Below, in pieces: positions 9,101 through 16,043 of a stretch of DNA of 32,710 nt. Below the pieces are notes generated by a model. The model did not search any database. It was not told the origin of the DNA and saw only the letters and a list, made by a program, of their open reading frames with translations. Each line of letters opens with the position of its first letter. Position 1 is the stretch's first letter. The position numbers and the translations under genes were made by a program. The DNA is from an uncultured Lachnospiraceae bacterium (GTDB taxonomy: Bacteria > Bacillota > Clostridia > Lachnospirales > Lachnospiraceae): NCBI GenBank assembly GCA_900320325.1, contig ONRU01000056.1:1-32710 (forward strand), in the 5' to 3' direction.

Positions 9101-10278
9101 TCCTCAAAGGCGGGAAATCGCCGGATCCGGCCTATATTGACCTGTATGTACTGGAAACGAGCTGTATGGAATTCGGCCTTGTCAAAACACTTTATGAGAA
9201 ACGTGAGAGGCTGCTGATGATCATGCATGATTATCTGGAATGGTTCCTGGAGAACAATCCTTCCTGCGCCGGGATCAGGGACAGGGATCCGGCTCCGGAA
9301 GCGGAACCCGATCCTGAGCGGGAAGATACCTGGGACAACGCGCTGATGTGGCAGGAAGAGGCGGCGCCTGACCTGACGGGAACCGACGCGGACTTCTTCT
9401 CTGATATGGCCGGGGACAGTCCGGAACTGGAAAAAGAGAAGAATGACGATGGCAGCAATGACAGGAAAGCGCCCGACCGGGGCGGATGGCTCTGTTTTGG
9501 CATGGACCAGGTACCCGGGGAGATCGCGCCGGCTGTGCTGCAGAGCGTTCTTTCGGTGCAGCTGCCGCATGTAAAGGAAAAAGACACAGCGGAAGAGGAG
9601 CCTGTAAAGATTCAGCCTGAATTTGCCTGTACTTTCTGCGGAAAGCCTTCCCTGTTCATCACACTGATGGCTGACGGCAGAAGGATGTGCAATGACTGTA
9701 AGGATCACCAGCTGACCCAGAAAGAGGAAATACGCACCCTGTTCAGGGAAACTCTGCGGTTTATGGAAGAGACCGGACATATACGAATCCGGAAAAATAT
9801 CAATGTCCGCTTCCAGTCGGCTGAAACGATCCGTCAGGCCGCGGGCGGCGTCCCTTACGGCAGAGTGCTGGGCTTTTACAATAACCGGAACAAGCAGCTC
9901 TGGATCGAATCCAGAGGCCCCCGGATCGCGATCCAGGATACCCTGCTGCATGAGCTGACCCATACATGGCAGTTCGATAACCTGAACATGCGGGCTCTGA
10001 ATGCCAGGCTCAGCGAAGAGGATCTGCTGGAATTTCTGGAAGGGGCGGCTGTATATACGGAAATCTATATGCTGGAGAAACTCAATGAGAAAGATTACGC
10101 GGCATATATCCGGAATGTATCCCTGAACCGCAATGATGAGTATGGCAGAGGTTACCGCAAATTCAGTGAATTTGCCCGGCAGCGGTCGGCTGCCGGAGGA
10201 TTTGCCACGCCCTTCAAGGCGATGAAAGAGATGGAAGAGGCCCTGATCGGAAAAAAGAAGGCCAAAGAGAAGAAGTAA
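6181..10278 (+). CDS. 1365-aa membrane protein: degenerate MrfA/YprA-like helicase core plus zinc knuckle and DA1-like HExxH metallopeptidase
   Basis: TTG start after AAGGAAGGA. Five or so membrane helices fill residues 1-225. Residues 320-480 follow the order of an SF2 helicase: FQNALVALLNGESINVRDN, KAVILCEDRDSAANM, DILVCSTDDFLDF, DLFCVCIMRGMSMF and LQYIMLSDVDNDDL. The Walker A lysine, the DEAH box and the SAT motif are all lost, so ATP hydrolysis is unlikely. Residues 820-1010 (PDYYTMCDYEISIRAL, then LYVLETSCMEFGLVKTLYE) resemble the DUF1998 end of MrfA/YprA helicases. After an acidic linker, C1150/C1153 and C1170/C1173 form a zinc knuckle, followed by HELTH (H1257, E1258, H1261) and a downstream E1287 in LEGAAVY. 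This arrangement recalls LIM-DA1 peptidases. Operon partner of the tubulin-like gene. Membrane location and the zinc peptidase motif are clear; the helicase and DA1 relationships are pattern-based inference. Confidence 0.85.
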   Translation: MSNLLYFFIFMVLAAVLFFCLHRLIVGLSYEYDQRYLHCRYLAALVLYTFVFWNAYTLIWPELLVGWTINRPGLQDFWDMILPQRMYKLAFYVLMALGVNLLYLCSVIVLLALVRFFFRKKQDFIDLTEIYGPGRLLHLAWYPANRCYERNEDGDIKITEEGFNCGLWAGGLKTAYLVMFSLLFIAGYLGIIFLPRSKQDLFYLIALSLYILPLAGYLIIEQIQFMLHADIEAEAGSFAAEEVEEIQLGNIDNLAAIYRHSFEKSGALLFDGNMDEDVVGNVGLSSNDLGNQQLADCRYPDILAMLDRQLRESGVRQSDNFQNALVALLNGESINVRDNIRGEFISYLGVYLNFNLSQGNKAVILCEDRDSAANMIRSLKQSMSRINSIFSVWKICGIVEADSDVEMDILVCSTDDFLDFHITDKRRNFLSDLFCVCIMRGMSMFTQDPIRVARLFSDIDKSNRDLQYIMLSDVDNDDLRTACEFYINREMLPFKNDSVSSNTRVMVWKHESAHRLQKWLGLGDDHSRYMGTALPLAVVGIKYDMPRVNIVQGRRNGVYTFRDATAMDLMEVEKYMGSRINLRSTIRFNEYEILEESNICEVVAYDEDCNMMNVLWQWAKYGGTIGTLLHIVSPAYMLRELFTDKYRTYLLGGSLFEAFVPFHQALRTSQMAVMLMELCDNGVTEEYLMSKNEEFGWGCQDILSLLADILENVIRSEEVHSVMESFQFREERAFVPEEGGFVRSTRITLTDEHIRARMLDKISYAVLQERGEQERKIPVLKGNLLNYYLRDQYISVDGYLNYVCDVRNGKIIVEQRMPRDLPDYYTMCDYEISIRALEDACNDTETLDWDLFRGNVRKNIYGYWSSNNGMEFIGTGKGRINNLCDKAGQPVSVTFEDTAILRLRIKAEILHGWGLETSRLAVLMMNEIFKTLFPRNYQNICAVMADSPERDFWEKILKDREKDPRDALQSVVPFLKGGKSPDPAYIDLYVLETSCMEFGLVKTLYEKRERLLMIMHDYLEWFLENNPSCAGIRDRDPAPEAEPDPEREDTWDNALMWQEEAAPDLTGTDADFFSDMAGDSPELEKEKNDDGSNDRKAPDRGGWLCFGMDQVPGEIAPAVLQSVLSVQLPHVKEKDTAEEEPVKIQPEFACTFCGKPSLFITLMADGRRMCNDCKDHQLTQKEEIRTLFRETLRFMEETGHIRIRKNINVRFQSAETIRQAAGGVPYGRVLGFYNNRNKQLWIESRGPRIAIQDTLLHELTHTWQFDNLNMRALNARLSEEDLLEFLEGAAVYTEIYMLEKLNEKDYAAYIRNVSLNRNDEYGRGYRKFSEFARQRSAAGGFATPFKAMKEMEEALIGKKKAKEKK

Positions 10279-10305
10279 GATAGGATTTCTGAAAGGATCT
10301 GTTTC

Positions 10306-11476
10306 ATGAGAGGTAATAAAAAGTCTTACAGAGTGACCGGTTTTGTACTGACAGTCATCATGGCAGTGTCCCTGCTTGCGGCAGGCTGTTCCTATGAGGA
10401 CGCGACCGTGGACAGTTTTGTGAGCAAAAGGCGTCCCAAAGAACTGGATTACTGGCTGCTGAACAATGAAGAACTGATCTTTGACCTGACGACAGGATAT
10501 ACCGGCAAAGATGATCCTCATAAATACCTGGAAAAAGCTGCGGGAGGAAAAGAAGCAGGAGGATGCGTCGACTTCTGAGACCGCGGAAGAAGCGGATACC
10601 GGGGATACGGCAGAGCAGAGCCAGCAGGCGGATACCGGGGATACGACGGAGCAGACCCAGCAGGCGGATACCGGAGATACTTCCGGTGACGCTGAAGAGG
10701 AAAAGGAACCGGAATATCCGGTCATCAATACCTATGAAGAGTTCCGGGACTGTTTTCATGAGGCCATCACGAATGTGGACGAATCCTGTGCTTTCTATAC
10801 CACGGACGTCGATTACAAAATGATGCTGGACTGGATGCAGCCTGCTCTGGATGAGATCAAGAGTACGGATTTTTTGAACAACACGGGCGGTGATCTGGAA
10901 TATTTTTATGTCGGTATCTATGGAGGAGAAGGCGTTTTCACGCTGACATGGAGACGTGACAAAGAAACGATCCTGCGGGAAAGAGAGGAAGCGGACGCCG
11001 AAGCGCAGAGGGTCGCGGACATGATCGGTACCGGAGGATCCGAATATGATATTGTCTATAAGGTCAATCAGTATCTGATCGATACGGATGAGTACGCGCC
11101 CAAAGACAACAGCGCGCCGAAAGGAATTCCCTATAAATCCCACTGCGCCTACGCGGGACTGGTCAGCCATGAACCCTGCTGTGAGGGATACGCCTTCGCG
11201 GCCGGCCTGGTCCTGCAGAAGCTGGGGATAGAATGTATGTCTGAATGCGGGGACGTCATTGAGAATGACGGATCCGTGGGAGGCGGCCATGCCTGGAACC
11301 TGGTCAAAGTGGACGGGAACTGGTACCAGCTGGATATCTGCTGGAATGATGTCTGCGGCCGTTATGACGCGGAGAACGGGTGTCTGACCTACTTCCTGGT
11401 GGATGATGATTTCATGTCCGGCACAAGGGTCTGGGAACGGGATAAGTTTCCGGCCTGTGATTCAGGCACCTATTAG
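10306..11476 (+). pseudogene. Transglutaminase-like lipoprotein with a 1-nt frameshift
   Basis: The first frame (10306-10578) opens after GAAAGGAT and has a lipoprotein signal, with lipobox LAAGC and lipidated Cys28. It then runs into a stop at 10576. The second frame (open through 10511-11476) continues in register from LEK to LREEKKQEDAS if one base of the A5 run at 10532-10536 is skipped. The continuation has a Thr/Gln/Glu-rich linker with three 12-residue repeats and then a transglutaminase-like fold. Its catalytic triad is visible: Cys in EPCCEGYAFA, His in GGHAWNLVKVDGNWY and Asp in QLDICWND. The restored protein would be about 389 residues, anchored outside the membrane, and could crosslink or cleave surface protein or peptide substrates. 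It starts 27 nt after the zinc-peptidase gene and ends the operon. The break may be a real mutation or an assembly error. Confidence 0.8.
10592..10687 (+). repeat. 36-nt tandem repeat, 2.7 copies, coding a 12-residue linker repeat
   Basis: Copies start at 10592, 10628 and 10664, each opening with gcggataccgg, at an exact 36-nt period. They encode ADTGDT(A/T)EQ(S/T)QQ in the linker between the lipid anchor and the transglutaminase-like domain. The period is a multiple of three, so copy-number change would keep the frame. The nearby frameshift is outside the repeat. Confidence 0.85.
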
Positions 11477-11481
11477 GAAAC

Positions 11482-11517
11482 GGCAAAAGGTCCCGGCAGT
11501 CAGTCACTGTCGGGGCC
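11482..11517 (-). terminator. Intrinsic terminator of the hydrolase gene
   Basis: Arms 11489-11500 and 11506-11517 pair over about 12 bp with two G-T style pairs. Read on the minus strand the hairpin is followed by CTTTTGCC. It overlaps the stop codon of the minus-strand hydrolase and sits between two convergent genes, so it may also slow plus-strand transcription of the lipoprotein operon. Confidence 0.55.
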
Positions 11518-12383
11518 CAGTCCCGCTTCTTCCAGGAACTGGCGCATGGCGTCCGCGTACTCTGCCGGTTTCATCATGGTGGCCATGTGACCGCCTGTCA
11601 CGGACAGATCAAGGACGGCGCCGGGCATGAGGCGGACCAGGTCCGCCTGCATTTCCGGGGAAAAGGTCGTATCATCCGCGGGCAGCCGCAGCAGGATACG
11701 ATGTCCCAGAAAGAGATAATCAGAGGTCCCGGCCGGTTTCTGAAAGAGCAGGTCAAAGAAGAGGCCAGTCAGATGGATATCCTCCCGGGCCGTATAATCC
11801 CGGTAGATTTCCCGCAGCAGGCCGTCCATGTAGATCCTTTCCTCCTCTGTGACCCCGGAGAAGGAGTGTTTCAGCAGACGGATCCGGACCGGCTTCATGG
11901 CCGGATAAGGGACCAGATGGAGCAGGGCCATGATCATATCGCGTTTGGTCCGGGGATACCGCTCCCGCAGGCGGGTCAGCGTTGCCCTGCTGAAAGCCGC
12001 TGTGGAAAAGAGGATCAGCGCTTCTGTCATTTCCGGCCAGCTGCGTACGAACTGCTGGGCCAGATAGCCTCCGAAGGAGGAACCGGTGACCACGCAGGAG
12101 GAGATCCCGAGGGATTCCATCAGTCCATGGATGGCAGAGTCAGCAGCTCTTTGTTGGTCCTGCAGCTGTCCGGATAATTGAAAGTCAGGATACGGTAGTC
12201 CTTTTCCAGATCATTGACATAAGGGAACCAGAGCTCCTGACGGCCCAGGCCGCCCACGAACAGGGCCAGGACCCTGGATCCGTGTCCGCAGAAGAGATAA
12301 CGGAACCTGTGGCCGCCGATCTCCGTTTCTTTGTAAGTATGTGTCTTCAGGAACGCTTCCAGTCCCTGTTTATAAGATCTCAT
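11500..12383 (-). pseudogene. Alpha/beta hydrolase with a 1-nt frameshift
   Basis: The start chosen is the ATG at 12383 because GGAGGT (plus-strand acctcc at 12391-12396) lies 7 nt upstream; a longer reading to 12479 lacks this. The N-terminal frame (RVLALFVGGLGRQELWFPYV, then DYRILTFNYPDS) ends at a stop at 12120-12122. The C-terminal frame carries the nucleophile elbow GSSFGGYLAQQF, an acid candidate in LPADDTTFSPE and the histidine in TGGHMATMMKPAEYA, so all three catalytic residues are present. One base missing near 12143 (minus-strand GAGCTGCTGAC, where an extra G gives ELADSAIHGLMESLGI) restores a single protein of about 294 residues. That is a normal size for this fold. Substrate unknown. 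It stands alone on the minus strand, convergent with the tubulin-like operon. The frame break is either mutation or assembly error. Confidence 0.8.
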
Positions 12384-12800
12384 TGTATGTACCTCCGGAT
12401 CCGGACCCTTTCTGTACCAGAAAAGCCGGATCATTTTTTGAATTTTCCGCAGATTAAAAGTCAATGCAGACAGGAGCATTGATTCAGTAATATAAAAATA
12501 ACTTTACCATATTATATAGTATCAGAGAGGCCTGCGCTGTTAATTCAGCTGATTTTTTTAACTTGCAGCAGGCTGAAGCGGTATCAAAAGGGCAGCTGTG
12601 GCATACTGCCGCTGCCGTCAGGGAAACGGAATTCTTCAGAGAACGAGGATGCTGCCTGACAGAATCCTTAACCCGCAGTGGAAAAAGCGGCCCTGAACCT
12701 GTATAATTCATTATGTATTGTCCCTCTGTCCGGATCCGTATATGGAGGGATCTATTTCAGATCAAAGATCAAAAGAGCAATAAAGGAGTGTGAACAGATC
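12384..12800. other. Intergenic region with an AT-rich promoter-like core
   Basis: This 417-nt stretch separates the minus-strand hydrolase from the plus-strand small membrane protein. I see no convincing gene in it. Bases 12487-12525 are AT-rich and contain a perfect minus-strand TATAAT (plus-strand attata at 12511-12516), a candidate -10 for the hydrolase, and a plus-strand TATAGT at 12515-12520. A TCAGCTGA palindrome lies near 12547. The in-frame extension from GTG 12678 to 12800 has no ribosome site and no homology I recognise. Confidence 0.5.
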
Positions 12801-12974
12801 GTGGACGCGAATAAAGGAAGACTGATTCAGATGACCCTGTGCCTGATCCTGGTGGTCGTAGCCTTATTGAAATATAAGATCAACTATCCGGATCATATCC
12901 TCTACGCGCTTGTGGCCGTTGTGATCCTGGCGGATATTTATATCTCCAAAAAGGTACGTGACGGGAAAAAGTAG
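12801..12974 (+). CDS. Small two-helix membrane protein, 57 aa
   Basis: I choose GTG 12801 because AAAGGAG at 12783-12788 lies upstream and the protein then begins just before its first membrane helix; the reading from 12678 has no such site. The product has two hydrophobic helices (LIQMTLCLILVVVALLKY and ILYALVAVVILADIYI), separated by a short loop, and a basic tail KKVRDGKK. This makes it a small integral membrane protein with both ends probably cytoplasmic. I do not recognise a family. It lies 101 nt before the diadenylate-cyclase-like gene on the same strand with no clear terminator between, so the two may be co-transcribed and the peptide may give the cyclase a membrane partner. That link is speculative. 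Confidence 0.6.
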   Translation: MDANKGRLIQMTLCLILVVVALLKYKINYPDHILYALVAVVILADIYISKKVRDGKK

Positions 12975-13075
12975 CGGACGGGGCATTTCAAAACGGCGCA
13001 GCGCCGGATACGGGTACAGCCGGACATCACAGGCGGCACTGAAAGCAGTAAGATTCATACACAGGACAGCAGCTT

Positions 13076-14539
13076 ATGAAATATGTATTTAAAAAAGGGA
13101 TAAGAAAGGAAGCTACAAAGCAGATGGAAGATATCTGCAGGCTCTTTTTCCGTCATATCCTGGATCATGTGGATCACAAATACATCGTCAGCCTGTCGGA
13201 GATCGTCCGGCAGGAGGATCTGTATACCGTATATAACTACAGAGGCCTGTCCGACGAAGGCAGGGAGATCATCCGCAGGTCTCTGGAAGAAGATCTGGCA
13301 GGAAAGACCTACAGGGTCGAGAACCCCTTCAGTCCGGACTCCTGTATCGATTATTTCCTTTCTTACTTCTACAGGCCGGCAGGTCAGGAAGATACAGGGG
13401 ATTTTATCATTATCCTGCGGCTGGAACATGAGGACTACAGCTCGCTCATCCGGGAATATATTGAATACCAGATCCGGTACTGCTTCCGCTTCCTGTTTTC
13501 TGAAATGTTCAATCCCGGTGACAATGAATTCTCGACCCATGACCTGGATACGCTGATCCTGAGCATGATCAACCTGAACTGCAGATCTTTTATAGATTCC
13601 TCGTTCGGGATCGGTGACAGCTCGGATCAGAGGCTTCCTTCCGCGGGCGTGGTCCCGCTGCTGGAAGAGATCAGTTCCATGACCTATGAGAATAAGGACC
13701 TGTCCGGACGTTATGTAGCCATTGTGCCGGAGATCGGGGACGAGTGCGATATAACACTGGTCCAGGATACAGTGGTGGCCATGCAGAATGTCCGCAAAGT
13801 CCGCAAGCTCCTGGAGATCACCTATTATAACGCCAGGATCCGCAAAGGTCTCTATCTGGTCTATAACAAGAACCGGTTCGTGGGATTTATCCAGCCGGAA
13901 CGCCTGTATGACCGGGTCTATCACCTGATCCACTTCAGCCGGAAGGGCGTCTGGCAGGTGACCAGGCATAATAAGGGAATTCCCGATGACAGCCTGCAGC
14001 TGGGCGGCAAGTATCCTCTTGTCATCACCATGAACCGGGATGACCGGAAAGAACTGATCCTGGGCCAGTTCCTGGAGCTGTACCGGGACCTGTTCGGCAG
14101 CGGCAATGATGAGGACCGCCTGTCGGATATCATTATCCGGGCCAGCAGTCAGAAGAACGGGACCATCCTGGCCATCATGGAAAACGCCAGGGAGGAAGCG
14201 GTCCGCCTGCAGTCGGCGGGATTCCGGGTCTCCATACGGGACCAGAATACCATGTTCACCCAGCAGGTCACTTCCATTGACGGGGCCGTCATTCTGGACC
14301 AGAACGGGATCATCTACAGTATCGGCGCCATTCTGGACGGCAAGATGCCGCCCAGGCAGAATAACAACCCCTTTGACCTGTCCAGGGGTGCCCGTTATAA
14401 CTCCGCCATTAAGTATTCCTATTCCTCCAAAGGGCGCAGGCATCTGATCATCGTCTTTTCCGAGGACAGGGACATCGATTTTATCATCAACGGTTATCCG
14501 GTGGCCAAATACGACGCGAACGCGCACCGGCTGCCATGA
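13076..14539 (+). CDS. Diadenylate-cyclase-like (DisA_N) protein with N-terminal sensor region, 487 aa
   Basis: The C-terminal 130 residues follow the DisA_N fold. A strand QKNGTILAIM near 362 is followed by TSIDGAVILDQNGIIYSIGA with the DGA motif at D402-A404, then RGARYNSAIKYS at about 437-448 and HLIIVFSEDRDIDFI. In characterised cyclases the second motif is G-T-R-H-R-A-A. Here it reads G438-A-R-Y-N-S-A444, so one arginine is kept while His and the second Arg are replaced. The first 360 residues are soluble and contain a likely sensor region (RKGLYLVYNKNRFVGFI near 260-280), as in stand-alone DisA_N proteins with DACN-type sensor domains. The product might be c-di-AMP, another nucleotide, or nothing. 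The ribosome site before ATG 13076 is weak. A terminator follows. Confidence 0.8.
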   Translation: MKYVFKKGIRKEATKQMEDICRLFFRHILDHVDHKYIVSLSEIVRQEDLYTVYNYRGLSDEGREIIRRSLEEDLAGKTYRVENPFSPDSCIDYFLSYFYRPAGQEDTGDFIIILRLEHEDYSSLIREYIEYQIRYCFRFLFSEMFNPGDNEFSTHDLDTLILSMINLNCRSFIDSSFGIGDSSDQRLPSAGVVPLLEEISSMTYENKDLSGRYVAIVPEIGDECDITLVQDTVVAMQNVRKVRKLLEITYYNARIRKGLYLVYNKNRFVGFIQPERLYDRVYHLIHFSRKGVWQVTRHNKGIPDDSLQLGGKYPLVITMNRDDRKELILGQFLELYRDLFGSGNDEDRLSDIIIRASSQKNGTILAIMENAREEAVRLQSAGFRVSIRDQNTMFTQQVTSIDGAVILDQNGIIYSIGAILDGKMPPRQNNNPFDLSRGARYNSAIKYSYSSKGRRHLIIVFSEDRDIDFIINGYPVAKYDANAHRLP

Positions 14540-14574
14540 TTCACTTTTGTCAGGATTTACTGTTGTCATAAGAG

Positions 14575-14604
14575 TTCCGGAGACCGAAAGGCCTCCGGAA
14601 TTTT
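14575..14604 (+). terminator. Intrinsic terminator after the DisA_N-like gene
   Basis: TTCCGGAG (14575-14582) pairs with CTCCGGAA (14593-14600) around an inner CC-GAAA-GG stem-loop, and is followed by TTTT. It lies 36 nt after the stop codon. Confidence 0.7.
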
Positions 14605-14654
14605 GCTGTGAAGCTGCACCTCTATAAAAAATCGGCTGTCATTTCTGTTTTTTC

Positions 14655-14683
14655 TTGTAATGCGCGGACTTTTCAGAGATAAT
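14655..14683 (+). promoter_or_regulatory. Sigma-A-type promoter of the ricin/serine hydrolase gene
   Basis: TTGTAA (14655-14660) and GATAAT (14678-14683) are exactly 17 nt apart. A start near 14690 would leave a leader of about 15 nt that still holds the GGGGGTG ribosome site before ATG 14705. Confidence 0.5.
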
Positions 14684-14704
14684 AGAGGTTACGGGGGTGT
14701 ACCA

Positions 14705-15958
14705 ATGACTCATTCAATCAAAAAAATTCTGACACTGATTCTTATCTTTATTTTGACCGTTTCGGTCTATCCCGCGACAGCCGCGGCGGCGGCAGAGCGC
14801 AGCGCGGCCGCGTTTCCTGAAGGGACTTACGTGATCGTCAGCGCTCTGGGCAAAAACAAGGTCCTGACAGTGGAAAAATCTTCCAAAGAAAAAAGGGCCC
14901 GTCTGATCCTCAGCACCAATAAGAACACAAAGTTCCAGACCTTTAAGGTGAAATCCGCCGGCAAGGGCCTCTATACGATCACCTGTACCGGGTCATCCAT
15001 GAACGTGGATGTCCAGGGGGGATCCTCTGCCGACAGGGCCAGGATCCAGCAGTTCACGCCCAATTCCTCCAAAGCGCAGAAGTGGGCCATCAAATCCTGC
15101 GGGTCCGGCTGGTATAATATCTGTTCTTCCATCAGCGGCAAGCCCATCGATATCAAGGGCGGCAAGTCGGCGGACGGTACGCCTGCCCAGCTTTTTAAGG
15201 CAAATAAGGGCAACGCCCAGAAATTCCGCTTTGTAAAGGTGGAAAGCCTGAAGAAGTCCAACGCGTCCGGGACCGGTCTGGCCGCTTTGAAGAAGTCGCT
15301 GGACGCCAGGGCCGGCAAGGAATCCGGAATCTGGTCCTACTGCGTCGTCCAGACCTCGTCCGGAAAAGCCATCAGCCTCAATGACAGAAAAATGACGGCC
15401 GCCAGCCTGATCAAACTGTACGTGGCGGGCGCCTATTATCAGGCGGTCAGGGATGGCAGGATCAAAAACGATTATGAGAATACGGTCAGGAACATGATCG
15501 TTTACAGCGACAATGATGCCTGCAATAAATTGATTGACCTGGTCGGTATGAAGAATATCAACCAGTTCATCCAGAACAAAGGGTTTTCCAAAACCAGGCT
15601 CAACCGCAAAATGCTGGCCAAAGGGGAAGAGAACTATACTTCCGCCAAAGACTGCGCCAGACTTCTGCAGGCGGTCCTGAACGGCAAGTTCGTTTCCTCC
15701 GGCGCCAGCGCTTCCATGCTGAAATATCTGAAAGCCCAGACCAGGACCGGCAAGATCCCGGCCGGCGTTCCGTCCGGTGTCAAAACAGCCAATAAGACCG
15801 GAGAGCTGGCCTATACGGAAAATGACGCCGCGATCGTCTGGGGAAAGAAGGGACCCTATATCATCGTGATCCTTTCCGACCAGGTGGGCGCGCCGGGCCG
15901 GGCCAGGACGGCGATCACCAATATGTCTAAGATGACCTATGAGGCGATCGGCAGATAA
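14705..15958 (+). CDS. Secreted ricin-type lectin plus class A beta-lactamase-like serine hydrolase
   Basis: ATG 14705 is preferred over the upstream in-frame start because GGGGGTG sits 6-8 nt before it and the protein then opens with a clean signal peptide (KKILTLILIFILTVSVYPATAAAA). Residues about 38-180 hold a ricin-B-like beta-trefoil with repeated Q-x-W/F type motifs (KAQKWAIKS and NAQKFRFV). After a linker, residues 200-417 form a penicillin-recognising fold with S234-L-I-K237, S268-D-N270 and K364-T-G. No clear equivalent of the class A beta-lactamase Glu166 (E-x-x-L-N) is seen, so a cell-wall or peptide-hydrolase role is as likely as antibiotic hydrolysis. The lectin part would hold the enzyme on a glycan. 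Single-gene unit with its own promoter. Domain calls are firm; the substrate is unknown. Confidence 0.85.
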   Translation: MTHSIKKILTLILIFILTVSVYPATAAAAAERSAAAFPEGTYVIVSALGKNKVLTVEKSSKEKRARLILSTNKNTKFQTFKVKSAGKGLYTITCTGSSMNVDVQGGSSADRARIQQFTPNSSKAQKWAIKSCGSGWYNICSSISGKPIDIKGGKSADGTPAQLFKANKGNAQKFRFVKVESLKKSNASGTGLAALKKSLDARAGKESGIWSYCVVQTSSGKAISLNDRKMTAASLIKLYVAGAYYQAVRDGRIKNDYENTVRNMIVYSDNDACNKLIDLVGMKNINQFIQNKGFSKTRLNRKMLAKGEENYTSAKDCARLLQAVLNGKFVSSGASASMLKYLKAQTRTGKIPAGVPSGVKTANKTGELAYTENDAAIVWGKKGPYIIVILSDQVGAPGRARTAITNMSKMTYEAIGR

Positions 15959-16043
15959 ACGGGGCGCAGGGATAAGACAGTAAGAACAGCAGGACGGGGC
16001 CGTACCCGACTGTCAACAATAAAACGGAAAGGCAGGTAGACCA

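Noticed and set aside
9940..10060. ImmA/IrrE-type peptidase in the 1365-aa protein
   Set aside because: No helix-turn-helix or phage context is present, and the preceding cysteine knuckle and downstream LEGAA pattern fit a DA1-like arrangement better.
10528..10545. Programmed ribosomal frameshift in the lipoprotein gene
   Set aside because: The needed shift is +1, there is no known slippery heptamer or stimulatory structure, and similar breaks occur in unrelated genes nearby.
8101..10728. 875-codon open frame on the minus strand opposite the helicase/peptidase gene
   Set aside because: It is a shadow of the plus-strand gene, has no ribosome site at its start, contains a low-complexity start region and shows no recognisable motif. 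Similar long minus-strand frames at 2400-3905, 23503-25188 and 28705-30177 were rejected for the same reason.
12678..12800. Upstream extension of the small membrane protein from GTG 12678
   Set aside because: There is no ribosome site there, and the extra 41 residues resemble nothing, whereas GTG 12801 has AAAGGAG upstream.
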